Below are positions 16,227 through 23,790 of a stretch of DNA of 35,545 bases, one piece after another. Under the pieces are notes generated by a model. That model had not been told where the DNA came from and did not search any database. It was given only the letters and a program-made list of their open reading frames with translations. The stretch is from an uncultured Brachyspira sp. (GTDB lineage: Bacteria; Spirochaetota; Brachyspiria; Brachyspirales; Brachyspiraceae). The DNA lies in NCBI RefSeq assembly GCF_944390845.1, contig NZ_CALXRM010000031.1, positions 1 to 35,545 on the forward strand, in the 5' to 3' direction. The position numbers were made by a program, and so were the translations under genes. How positions within the stretch are numbered: the stretch's first letter is position 1; each line of letters starts with the position of its first letter.

Positions 16227-17963
16227 ATGAGTAAGGAAATTACTAAACCAACATTATCAATTGATCCTAATAATTATGAATTCTATTATGATAATGATAT
16301 GAATACAAGAGAAATATACGATCAAATTGTAGATATTGATAGTAAGGACCAAAATTTGTATGAAGAATTGTTAAAGAATTATGTTCACCCTGGAGATACT
16401 ATATTAAAATCAATTTCTAAACGTGAAGGTATAAAAGCTAGCAAGAATGTAAAATTTGACAAAATGACAGGCTTGTACAAAAGTACGGTTCACGGTTATG
16501 TATTCTATGATCAGTTGAAATCAGTATCTGTTATACCAGTAATTAATGTGGCAGATAAATGGCGTGGTGTTATGGTTCTTCCTCCTCAAAAGCGTCAAAA
16601 GAAACAGCTTGTTCTTGATGAAATACAAACTATCATATCTGAGATACCTATTAAATTGATGGTAGATTATGATAAAATAGGAGAACTTGTAGCATATAAT
16701 TTGAAATATGATGAAGGTGTCATGTGTGTATTTGTAGAAGGAAGAAAGCCTATTGATGGAAATGTTCAGAAGGTTATACTTGATTATGATTTTACAATCG
16801 ATTCAGGTAAGGAATCAGAGTCTGGTGCTATAGATTTTAAAGAAAGAGGATTTATCCATAATATAGATGCTGGAATTCAAATAGCACACTTTATGGAAGA
16901 AAAGCCTTCTATTGATGGTCTTGATATATATGATGTTTTAATGGAAGCACATCATGATGATGATCCTTGTTATAAATTGGGTAAGAATATTACTGTTGAT
17001 CCTGATGGTAAAACTATAAGAAGCGGTATCAGAGGTATATTAAGCAATCATAATAATACTTTATCTGTAAGTACAGTAGTAGAAATAGATAAAGTTGACT
17101 TATCTACAGGAAATATAGAGGTTAATGGTTCTCTTATAATTAAAGATAATATTGAGCCAGGCTTTATAATTAAAACAGAAGGCGATATATTAGTTAGAGG
17201 AAATATAGAAGATGCTGAAATAGATTGTGCAGGAAATTTAATAGTTTCTGGCGGTATAATAGGCGGACCAAACAGCAAAATTAATGTTAATGGTAAAATA
17301 TGTTCACAGTTTATCAGAAATGCTAATATAATATGCAAGGGCGATCTTATAGCTCAGCAGCTTGTTAATGCTGAAATAGCTTGTAATGACAGAGTAGTAG
17401 TACTTGAAGGAAAAGGTGTTATTATTGGCGGTAACGTTAAAGCCTTGAATGGTGTTTGGGCTAAGAGTATAGGTTCTATGAGTGAATCAAAAACTACTAT
17501 TACAGTTGGTAGAGATGCTGAGGCTGATGCAGAATTTAAAAATATTGTTTCTACAGTTAAGACTAATAGAGAAGAAATTAGTAAAATAAAATCTCTTTTA
17601 GGTACAGAGTATTTCAAAAATCCTAAAGTATTTATAGAAAGAATACCAGTTAATAAAAGAGAAGGAATAAAAGATATATTAAAAAGAATTACAAATCTTG
17701 TTAGAGAAACAGCTCAGTTGGAAGCTAGAAGAGATGAAATGAGTGCTGAGTTTGAAAAATTATCTCATAGCAGTATTACTTCTATGGAAGGATTTTTCCC
17801 AGGAGTTACTGTTTATATTTCAAGTATGAGAAAGTATATATCTAAAAAGATTTCAGGTACAGAATATTTTTATTCTAAGGAACTTAGAGATATATCAGAG
17901 AAAGCTCCTAAAGCATTGCCTTTAGAAGAATATGATTTCCCTAGAGATATAAAAAGAGATTAA
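16227..17963 (+). CDS. FapA/DUF342-family protein
   Basis: 578 residues of the DUF342 (FapA, flagellar assembly protein A) family. The N-terminal domain (to about 230) includes HPGDTILKSISKREGIKASK. The central right-handed beta-helix (about 250-440) is seen as repeated Gly/Asn/Ile turns (DILVRGNIEDAEIDCAGNLI, then VSGGIIGG, then VIIGGNVKALNGVWAKSIGS). A C-terminal coiled coil follows (about 450-520). The family is widespread in spirochaetes, clostridia and vibrios; a link to polar or flagellar placement is reported for some members, but its biochemical role is unclear. AAGGAG is 7 nt before the ATG. It ends the fmt cluster and is followed by a hairpin at 17984. Confidence 0.88.
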   Translation: MSKEITKPTLSIDPNNYEFYYDNDMNTREIYDQIVDIDSKDQNLYEELLKNYVHPGDTILKSISKREGIKASKNVKFDKMTGLYKSTVHGYVFYDQLKSVSVIPVINVADKWRGVMVLPPQKRQKKQLVLDEIQTIISEIPIKLMVDYDKIGELVAYNLKYDEGVMCVFVEGRKPIDGNVQKVILDYDFTIDSGKESESGAIDFKERGFIHNIDAGIQIAHFMEEKPSIDGLDIYDVLMEAHHDDDPCYKLGKNITVDPDGKTIRSGIRGILSNHNNTLSVSTVVEIDKVDLSTGNIEVNGSLIIKDNIEPGFIIKTEGDILVRGNIEDAEIDCAGNLIVSGGIIGGPNSKINVNGKICSQFIRNANIICKGDLIAQQLVNAEIACNDRVVVLEGKGVIIGGNVKALNGVWAKSIGSMSESKTTITVGRDAEADAEFKNIVSTVKTNREEISKIKSLLGTEYFKNPKVFIERIPVNKREGIKDILKRITNLVRETAQLEARRDEMSAEFEKLSHSSITSMEGFFPGVTVYISSMRKYISKKISGTEYFYSKELRDISEKAPKALPLEEYDFPRDIKRD

Positions 17964-17983
17964 AAAATAATTTGTATAAATAT

Positions 17984-18037
17984 AATTAGGTTATTGATTG
18001 ATAGAGTTTTATAATTCTATTGATTAATAACCTAATT
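17984..18037. terminator. Long hairpin terminator after the FapA gene
   Basis: About 20-bp imperfect stem: AATTAGGTTATTGATTGATA pairs with TATTGATTAATAACCTAATT across a loop of roughly 12 nt, with G-T wobbles. T-rich sequence follows. It would also block transcripts coming leftward from the repeat end at 18111-18139. Confidence 0.7.
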
Positions 18038-18110
18038 TATTTTAAACGAAAAGATTAAATTCTATACATTTATAAAAAGTGTAAATATGAAATAATAAAA
18101 GTTATTATGA

Positions 18111-18436
18111 TATATACCAAAAATTTTTAAGTTTGTCAATTTTTTATTGTTCTTTTTCCCGCCGCACGCCACAGGCGGACAGCGTCAAAGAACCAAAAAG
18201 TGCAAGTGTAAAAAATTAGTACTAAATCATACTAAAATTGTCTTATATGTAATATAATTTATTAAATTAAAGCCCAAATGTAGCCTTTCGCCACAGGCGG
18301 GCTGTGCCTGCTTCTTTGTGGCACGCCACTGGCACTCCCTACAGTCGCAAAAGAAGTGGGGTTTGGGGCAAAGCCACAGATATAAAAACAAAAATATAAA
18401 TTTATTTTTGACAAAATATAATTGTTTAGGTATAAA
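18111..18436. repeat. Complete copy (R2) of the dispersed intergenic repeat, 326 bp
   Basis: Left end 18113-18139 matches the ends at 51-76 and 34679-34705. Right end 18406-18434 is identical over 29 nt to 35012-35040, and AAAGCC-ending block 18352-18375 matches 34959-34982 at 22 of 24 positions. Two GC-rich hairpins lie inside: GTTCTTT/AAAGAAC (18149-18155 and 18187-18193) enclosing CCGCC/GGCGG, and CTTCTTT/AAAGAAG (18311-18317 and 18350-18356) enclosing GTGGC/GCCAC. Read outward, both ends have TTGACA, a 17-bp spacer and TATATA or TATAAA. The element fills most of the 557-bp gap between fapA and kdsA. No ORF of convincing length is inside. Confidence 0.85.
18408..18436 (+). promoter_or_regulatory. 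Promoter-like right end of repeat R2, facing kdsA
   Basis: TTGACA (18408-18413), exactly 17 bp, TATAAA (18431-18436). This is a near-ideal sigma-70 promoter and is part of the 29-nt block shared with the repeat at 35012. It lies 85 nt upstream of the kdsA start. Confidence 0.6.
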
Positions 18437-18463
18437 TATGATATTTTATTGCAATAATGATAA

Positions 18464-18491
18464 TTGACTTTGATATTTAATATTGTATTAT
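18464..18491 (+). promoter_or_regulatory. Second, gene-proximal promoter candidate for kdsA
   Basis: TTGACT (18464-18469), 16-bp spacer, TATTAT (18486-18491), 29 nt before the ATG. With the repeat-borne promoter upstream it gives kdsA two possible tandem promoters. Confidence 0.5.
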
Positions 18492-18520
18492 ATAAATATA
18501 ATTATTTTAAGGATATAAAA

Positions 18521-19336
18521 ATGATTTTTGATTATAAAGGTATAACTAATAAAAATAAAGATTTAATATTCATTGCTGGACCTTGTGTAATAGAAAGCGA
18601 AGAAATGACAATGACTATAGCAAAGAAATTAAAAGAAATAAAAGATAAATTAAATATACAATTAGTTTTAAAAGGCAGTTTTGATAAAGCTAATAGAACT
18701 TCTCTTTCATCTTTTAGAGGTTTAGGAATGAAAGAAGGTCTTGAAATACTTCAAAATGCTGGAAAAGAATTTAATCTTCCTACTTTAACAGATATACATG
18801 TTCCAACAGATGCAGATGAAGTTGCAAAGTATGTTGACTTTTTACAGATTCCAGCTTTTTTATGCAGACAAACAGATATGCTTAGAGCAGCATGCGAAAC
18901 AGGAAAAGCTGTTAATGTTAAGAAAGGTCAGTTTATAAGCGGTTACGATTGTAAATACATAGCTGATAAATGTTCTGATGCTATTAATGAAAAAAGACTT
19001 TTTTTATGTGAAAGAGGTACTATGTTTGGATATGGTAATTTGATTGTAGATATGAAAAATTTGGAGATAATGAAAATTTATGCCCCAGTTATGTATGATG
19101 CTACCCATTCACTTCAAATGCCTTCTGCTAATAATGGACAGTCTGGAGGAGCTAGAGAGTTTATACCTGCTATATTGAAAGCTGCTGTTGCTTTAGGAAT
19201 AGACGCTGTATTTATGGAGGTGCATCCTAATCCTGATAAAAGCCCTTCAGATTCTGGAACTATATTTGATTTGAATAAGGTTGAGGAATTGTGGACTCAA
19301 ATTATAAAGATTAATGATTTAGTTAAAAGTTTGTAA
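18521..19336 (+). CDS. kdsA: 3-deoxy-8-phosphooctulonate synthase (Kdo-8-P synthase)
   Basis: 271 residues. It joins phosphoenolpyruvate and arabinose 5-phosphate to make Kdo-8-phosphate, the first committed step to the Kdo of lipopolysaccharide. Motifs seen: IAGPCVIESEE, VLKGSFDKANRTS, LPTLTDIHVP, LQIPAFLCRQTDML, VMYDATHSLQMPSA and FMEVHPNPDKSPSD. The Cys in AGPC (where E. coli has Asn) marks the metal-dependent class, with His and Glu ligands in DATHS and MEVHP. The ATG at 18521 (AAGGA at 18509-18513) is preferred over an in-frame start at 18464, which would overlap the -35 and -10 boxes. Single gene between two repeat-rich gaps. Confidence 0.95.
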   Translation: MIFDYKGITNKNKDLIFIAGPCVIESEEMTMTIAKKLKEIKDKLNIQLVLKGSFDKANRTSLSSFRGLGMKEGLEILQNAGKEFNLPTLTDIHVPTDADEVAKYVDFLQIPAFLCRQTDMLRAACETGKAVNVKKGQFISGYDCKYIADKCSDAINEKRLFLCERGTMFGYGNLIVDMKNLEIMKIYAPVMYDATHSLQMPSANNGQSGGAREFIPAILKAAVALGIDAVFMEVHPNPDKSPSDSGTIFDLNKVEELWTQIIKINDLVKSL

Positions 19337-19360
19337 TTAAAATATTGAAATGATTATAAT

Positions 19361-19460
19361 TTTGTAATTTTTTATTGTTCTTTTTCCCGCCGCACGCCAT
19401 ACCTAAAATGTATTCCCTACGATCGCAGGCGGACAGAGTCAAAGAACAAAAAAGTACAAA
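19361..19460. repeat. Partial repeat copy (R3) with a 26-nt internal insertion
   Basis: 19369-19399 is the same as R2 at 18140-18171 (through ATTGTTCTTTTTCCCGCCGC and ACGCCA). Then 26 extra nt (TACCTAAAATGT ... CTACGATCG) precede CAGGCGGACAG, where R2 continues directly. Outer arms GTTCTTT (19377-19383) and AAAGAAC (19441-19447) are kept. The promoter-like ends of the family are missing, so this is a core module only. Confidence 0.8.
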
Positions 19461-19800
19461 TAACAATATTTTTAAATGAAGTTAATTGTATTTAATTCTA
19501 AGATAAACCATTAATTTAGAAAAATGTATATTTTGTTATGTTGAATACTGATGTGTATCAAAAAATAAATATTGATTTTTTAAAGATATGTATTTAATAA
19601 TTAAAATGTAATAGACCAAAATAAGATATAATGTAATTTATGTTTTTGCAACTTTGACAAAGTCACCTCTTTAGGTTGTCCACTGGAAAAGCTGAATAAA
19701 TTTAAAAATATATTTTTGTAAAATTATAATTGTATGTTAAATTTATTTAGCAGATCCTTTGCCGCAGGCACGCAGAGCGAGCGAATAATTTTAGGAATTT
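19461..19800. other. Gene-free AT-rich stretch with small repeat remnants
   Basis: No ORF of note. ACTTTGACAAAGT (19651-19663) is a small palindrome built from the CTTTGTCAA-type sequence seen at repeat ends. CTTTGCCGCAGGCACGCAGA (19758-19777) resembles the GC core of R1 and R5. 19711-19741 looks like a worn right end of the repeat. The spsF-like gene begins after AAGGA at 19807. Remnant status is my reading of weak similarity. Confidence 0.4.
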
Positions 19801-19816
19801 TAAAAAAGGAAAAAAT

Positions 19817-20497
19817 ATGAAAAAGATAGTTATTGTACTTGCTTCAAGATTAGGTTCCACAAGACTTCCGCAAAAAGCATTAAAAAAAATGGCTGATTGT
19901 GATAGTATGCTTGAACTTATTATTAAAAGATTAAGAAGTTCTAAAAGAGCTAATGATGTAATAGTAGCTACAGAAGAAAAATCTTATGAAGCATTTAAAA
20001 ATATATTTGATAAACTTGAATGTAATTATTTTATAGGAAGTGAAGAAGATGTTCTTGACAGATATACTAAAGCAGCTGAAAAATTTAATGCTGATATAGT
20101 TGTACGTGCCACTGGAGATAATCCTTTGGTTAGTGTTAAGGCTTTGGATATGATCATTGATTATCATATAGAAAATAATGCTGATTTAAGTCATTATGAT
20201 TTACTTCCTTATGGCAGCGGAGTAGAGGTTATCAATTATGAAGCATTAAAAAAGGCTAATGAGAATTCTAAAGATAGTTTTGAGCATGAGCATATTACAC
20301 AGTATCATTATAGAAATCCTGATAAATTCAAAATAGAAAATCCGAAAGTAGATGAAGAATTTGCTATGCCAGAATTAAGAACTACTGTTGATACTATAGA
20401 TGATTATAACAATGTATGCAAAATCTTTGAAAAATATAATAATGATATATATGTTGATGTTGATACTATTATAAGCGATATAAGAAATGGAAAATAG
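19817..20497 (+). CDS. SpsF-like cytidylyltransferase
   Basis: 226 residues of the CMP-sugar cytidylyltransferase superfamily, closest in pattern to SpsF. It shows the N-terminal nucleotide-binding motif ASRLGSTRLPQKALKKM, DVIVATEE, the SpsF-type block VLDRYTKAAEKFNADIVVRA followed by TGDNPLV, and a late ELRTTVDTIDDYNNVCKIFE. Such enzymes activate acidic sugars (sialic, legionaminic or related) with CTP for surface glycans or flagellin glycosylation. It is not a clear KdsB despite following kdsA. AAGGA precedes the ATG. The next ORF starts 11 nt before its stop. Confidence 0.82.
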   Translation: MKKIVIVLASRLGSTRLPQKALKKMADCDSMLELIIKRLRSSKRANDVIVATEEKSYEAFKNIFDKLECNYFIGSEEDVLDRYTKAAEKFNADIVVRATGDNPLVSVKALDMIIDYHIENNADLSHYDLLPYGSGVEVINYEALKKANENSKDSFEHEHITQYHYRNPDKFKIENPKVDEEFAMPELRTTVDTIDDYNNVCKIFEKYNNDIYVDVDTIISDIRNGK

Positions 20498-20885
20498 TCA
20501 AAAAGAGGATAAAGAAAATTGTTATTATGTTTATATAATACTTTGTGAAGATGATTCTTATTATACAGGTATTACTAATGATCTTATAAATAGATTTAAT
20601 AAACATTCAAAGGGTAGGGGAGCTAATTATACTAAACTTAGAAAGCCTTTAAAATTTTTATCTGCTTGGAAAGTTGAAAATATTAGTATCGCTTTGAAAA
20701 TAGAACATTATATAAAAAGTAAAAATAAAAAAATAAAAATTTTATTTGTAAAAAATAATAGGCTTCTTAAAACTTATTATATTAGAGATATGAAAAAGAA
20801 AAACAAAGATTTCAATGATAATATAAGTATTAGAAGCATTAGTAAAAATGAAATAGAAAAGATTAATAGTGTTTTTGAAAAATAG
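20487..20885 (+). CDS. GIY-YIG domain protein (UPF0213/YhbQ-like)
   Basis: 132 residues. The GIY-YIG core is seen as YYVYIILCEDDSYYTGITND, then LINRFNKHSKGRGANYTKLR, then the family's LKIEHYIKSKNKKIK. This is a small nuclease-fold family; bacterial YhbQ-like members act on nucleic acids but their role is poorly known. The C-terminal 35 residues, rich in Lys/Asn/Ile, go beyond the usual 80-100 residue length and have no recognised domain. It overlaps the spsF-like gene by 11 nt, so translation is probably coupled. No clear ribosome site is seen at its own ATG. Confidence 0.85.
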   Translation: MENSQKEDKENCYYVYIILCEDDSYYTGITNDLINRFNKHSKGRGANYTKLRKPLKFLSAWKVENISIALKIEHYIKSKNKKIKILFVKNNRLLKTYYIRDMKKKNKDFNDNISIRSISKNEIEKINSVFEK

Positions 20886-20926
20886 AATGCTGTTAATCTT
20901 TTATTATTGCAATAATTAATTAATGT

Positions 20927-20953
20927 TTGACAATTATATTGTTTTATTATATC
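20927..20953 (+). promoter_or_regulatory. Candidate promoter for the transketolase genes
   Basis: A perfect TTGACA (20927-20932) followed after 15 bp by TATATC (20948-20953), 34 nt before the ATG at 20988, which has AAAGGA at 20976-20981. The spacer is short and the -10 imperfect. Confidence 0.4.
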
Positions 20954-20987
20954 ATCAACTAATAAAAAATATATTAAAGGAATTATT

Positions 20988-21785
20988 ATGTCTTCTTTAA
21001 ATACTCAAATAAGAAAGGATATAGTAAGTATGGTTTATAATGCCAATTCAGGACATATAGGCGGTTCTTTATCATTGGTAGAAATAATGCATACACTATA
21101 TTTTAAGATTATGAATATTGATCCTAAAAATCCAAAAATGGAAGGTAGGGATATACTTATAATGTCTAAAGGACATGCTTCTGCTGTGCTTTATTCTACA
21201 TTAGCACATAGAGGTTATTTCCCAACAGATGAACTTTTAACTTATAGAAAATTAGGTTCAAGATTACAAGGACACCCTTCTAAAAAGAATTTAGAATGTA
21301 TTGAAGCTTCAACAGGTTCTCTTGGTCAGGGAGTTTGTATAGCAGTAGGTGCTGCTTTGGGATATAAGCTAGATAAAAAAGACGGCAAAATATTTGCTAT
21401 AGCAGGAGACGGAGAAGCACAGGAAGGTACTTTCTGGGAATCAGCTATGGCTGCTGCTAATTATAAATTGGATAATTATACCCTTATAATAGATAATAAT
21501 GGCTTACAAATAGACGGTAAGAATGAAGATGTTATGTGTCTTGGTGATTTGGAAGCTAAAATGAAAGCATTTGGTTTTGAAACTTTTGTTGTTGACGGAC
21601 ATAATGAAAAAGAACTTGAAGAAGTATTTGGTAAAAAAGTATCCGGAAAACCAAAATGTGTAATTGCTAAAACAGTAAAAGGTAAAGGCGTTTCATTTAT
21701 GGAAAATGCTGTAGGCTGGCATGGTAAGGCTCCAAATAAGGAAGAATACGAAAAAGCTATGGAAGAGTTAAATAAACTTGATTAA
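20988..21785 (+). CDS. Transketolase, N-terminal (thiamine-diphosphate-binding) subunit
   Basis: 265 residues, the first half of a split transketolase of the pentose phosphate pathway (moves two-carbon ketol units between sugar phosphates). Seen: NSGHIGGSLSLVEIMHTLYF, DILIMSKGHASAVLY, GHPSKKNLECIEASTGSLGQ, and the ThDP motif starting GDGEAQEGTFWESAM and ending IIDNNGLQIDG. The last third ends in VKGKGVSFMENAVGWHGKAP, the usual end of the PP domain. The other half is the next gene, 41 nt downstream. Split transketolases are common in anaerobes and archaea. Confidence 0.93.
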   Translation: MSSLNTQIRKDIVSMVYNANSGHIGGSLSLVEIMHTLYFKIMNIDPKNPKMEGRDILIMSKGHASAVLYSTLAHRGYFPTDELLTYRKLGSRLQGHPSKKNLECIEASTGSLGQGVCIAVGAALGYKLDKKDGKIFAIAGDGEAQEGTFWESAMAAANYKLDNYTLIIDNNGLQIDGKNEDVMCLGDLEAKMKAFGFETFVVDGHNEKELEEVFGKKVSGKPKCVIAKTVKGKGVSFMENAVGWHGKAPNKEEYEKAMEELNKLD

Positions 21786-21826
21786 TAGTTAATGAATAAT
21801 AATATCAAAAATTAAGGAATAAACTT

Positions 21827-22744
21827 ATGGAAAAAAAGGCAATAAGAAATGCTTATGGTGAGGCTTTGAAACGCCTTGGTGAAATAAATAAAAATGTTGT
21901 TGTTTTAGATGCTGACTTATCAGGTTCTACTATGACAAAAACTTTTAAATCTGCTTTCCCTGAGAGATTTTTTAATATGGGAATAGCTGAACAAGATATG
22001 ATGGGTGCTGCTGCTGGACTTGCTATAGCTGGTAAAATACCTTTTGCTTCTACTTTTGCTATGTTTGGAGCAGGAAGAGCTTTTGAAATTATAAGAAACT
22101 CTATTTGTTATCCTAAACTTAATGTAAAAGTGGCTGTAACACATGCTGGTATATCAGTAGGTGAAGACGGTGCAAGCCATCAAAGTATTGAAGATATATC
22201 TATTATGCGTTCTATACCAAATATGACAGTAATAGTTCCTTGTGATGCTGTTGAAGCAGAAAAAGCAGTATTTGCAGCTGCTGAATTTGACGGCCCTTGT
22301 TATTTAAGAATGGCTAGACCTGCTACAAATATCATTACAAAAGAGGATACTCCTTTTACAATTGGTAAAGCTAATGTTTTAAGAGAAGGTAAAGATGTAT
22401 GTGTATTTGCTACTGGAATATTAGTGGCAGAGGCTTTAGATGCTGCAGAAATGGCTGAAAAAGACGGTATATCTGTTACTGTTGTTAATGTTCATACTAT
22501 TAAACCTATAGACAGAGAAGTTGTTGTTGATATGGCTAAAAAACATAAAAAGCTTATTAGTATTGAAGAACATTCTATTATAGGCGGACTTGGTTCTGCT
22601 ATATCAGAAGTTTTAACTGATGAATATCCTTCTCAATTAATAAGACTTGGTATAAAAGATACTTTTGGAGAATCTGGTACAGTAGATGAGCTTATGAATA
22701 AATACGGACTTACTTCTAAAGCTCTTTATGAAGCTATAAAATAA
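21827..22744 (+). CDS. Transketolase, C-terminal subunit
   Basis: 305 residues holding the pyrimidine-binding and C-terminal domains of transketolase. Seen: VVVLDADLSGSTMTKTFKSA, FFNMGIAEQDMMGAAAGLAI (with the catalytic Glu of AEQDM), KVAVTHAGISVGEDGASHQS and MRSIPNMTVIVPCDAVEAE. The C-terminal domain shows VCVFATGILVAEAL, TVVNVHTIKPIDREVV and EEHSIIGGLGSAISEVL. It pairs with the preceding subunit to form the enzyme. AAGGAATA lies before the ATG. A perfect-stem terminator follows 22 nt after the stop. Confidence 0.93.
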   Translation: MEKKAIRNAYGEALKRLGEINKNVVVLDADLSGSTMTKTFKSAFPERFFNMGIAEQDMMGAAAGLAIAGKIPFASTFAMFGAGRAFEIIRNSICYPKLNVKVAVTHAGISVGEDGASHQSIEDISIMRSIPNMTVIVPCDAVEAEKAVFAAAEFDGPCYLRMARPATNIITKEDTPFTIGKANVLREGKDVCVFATGILVAEALDAAEMAEKDGISVTVVNVHTIKPIDREVVVDMAKKHKKLISIEEHSIIGGLGSAISEVLTDEYPSQLIRLGIKDTFGESGTVDELMNKYGLTSKALYEAIK

Positions 22745-22766
22745 TAATTGATTTTTATAAAAGTAT

Positions 22767-22804
22767 AAAAAAGGAATGATATTAAAACATATCATTCCTT
22801 TTTT
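22767..22804. terminator. Bidirectional terminator between convergent genes
   Basis: A perfect 16-bp stem, AAAAAAGGAATGATAT (22767-22782) and ATATCATTCCTTTTTT (22789-22804), with a 6-nt loop. The A-run and T-run let it work for the plus-strand transketolase genes and the minus-strand gene ending at 22828. Confidence 0.92.
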
Positions 22805-22827
22805 ATTGATTTTTGGATTTTTAATAA

Positions 22828-23040
22828 TTATTCAATACTAGTTATTTTACCTGTTTTATTGTATTCTTCTAATAAGTCTTTTATATCGCCTCTGCAGCTC
22901 CAACAGGTAATACCAGCTTTTGTACAATGCATAACTTCTTCAAGTGTTTTTAAATCTTTTTCTTTAATAGCTTTTATAACTTCCCCATATTTTATATTTT
23001 TACAAAAGCATAAAGTACTCTTTGCAGTTTTTTCAAACAT
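22828..23040 (-). CDS. BFD-like [2Fe-2S]-binding protein
   Basis: 70 residues. CFC near the N-terminus and CWSC about 35 residues later give the C-x-C ... C-x2-C spacing of bacterioferritin-associated ferredoxin-like (Fer2_BFD) domains, which bind a [2Fe-2S] cluster; the region between includes GEVIKAIKEKDLKTLEEV. The ATG at 23040 is chosen because GGAG is 6 nt before it; a TTG at 23052 would start at that site. In E. coli Bfd releases iron from bacterioferritin, but stand-alone members in other anaerobes have unclear partners. No iron gene is next to it. Confidence 0.82.
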   Translation of the reverse strand: MFEKTAKSTLCFCKNIKYGEVIKAIKEKDLKTLEEVMHCTKAGITCWSCRGDIKDLLEEYNKTGKITSIE

Positions 23041-23116
23041 AAAAATCTCCAAAATTATTAATAATGCATTGTTATTTTAACAGAATGGAGAATAAAATCA
23101 ATACATTACAATTATT

Positions 23117-23647
23117 TTATATTTTAAAGAATTTACCAAAAGCAAACCATAATTGTAATGTTATTATACCATATAATATTAAACATAATCCAAGAACAAC
23201 ACTAACATAAACAGCACCAAGTATAGGATTGAATGTTAAAATAATGCCTGCAATCAAAGTAAGTATTCCGCTTAATATTGAAAGTCCCCATTGACTGTAG
23301 CCCAATTTCTTTAATTCTATAGAAGAAGATATAGCAACAACACCTCTTACTATTACAAAGGAAGCAACCATATAAGGTATAAATGCTCCGCTTATTTGTA
23401 AATGAGATATTATTATAATACCACATATTGTTGATACTATACCATCTAATAGAATTAATGTTGAACCTGATTTATCTCTTAAGCTAAAGAAATAGAATAT
23501 AGCACTTATTCCTGAGAATATAGTTAAAAATCCTATTATATAAGCTAACATTAATACAGTTTCTATCGGATTAAACAATGTAGCTATGCCAGATAATATT
23601 AATAATATACCAAAAATCAACCACAAAACTCTTCCTAATTTTCCCAT
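23117..23647 (-). CDS. HdeD/DUF308-family membrane protein
   Basis: 176 residues, nearly all hydrophobic, with six predicted membrane helices in three hairpins. The repeated pattern LWLIFGILLILSGIATLFNP ... LLDGIVSTICGIIII ... LSILSGILTLIAGIILTFNP (G-I-L-x-x-I-x-G and FNP) is typical of HdeD/DUF308. E. coli HdeD helps acid resistance at high density; the role elsewhere is not known. AGGA precedes the ATG. It is monocistronic, or read on into the BFD-like gene 76 nt downstream. Confidence 0.88.
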   Translation of the reverse strand: MGKLGRVLWLIFGILLILSGIATLFNPIETVLMLAYIIGFLTIFSGISAIFYFFSLRDKSGSTLILLDGIVSTICGIIIISHLQISGAFIPYMVASFVIVRGVVAISSSIELKKLGYSQWGLSILSGILTLIAGIILTFNPILGAVYVSVVLGLCLILYGIITLQLWFAFGKFFKI

Positions 23648-23790
23648 AATGTAATTCCTTTTTTATAAAATTTTGCTATAAAATCAATGATAATTAATGT
23701 TTTAAAAAAAGCAATATCAAATTATAATTTTAAGTGAATTTTTATTTTATTATGATAATCATTTTTATAGTATAATTTCCGATAATATTT

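Noticed and set aside
18268..18380. Coding remnant in the GC-rich part of repeat R2
   Set aside because: Frames can be read through parts of it, but they are short, not shared in frame with R5, and the compensatory arm changes fit a structured non-coding sequence better.
19817..20497. KdsB (CMP-Kdo synthetase) completing the Kdo pathway after kdsA
   Set aside because: The sequence pattern (RLGSTRLPQKAL, VLDRYTKAAEKF, ATGDNPLV) fits SpsF-type enzymes, and a repeat-rich 480-bp gap separates it from kdsA.
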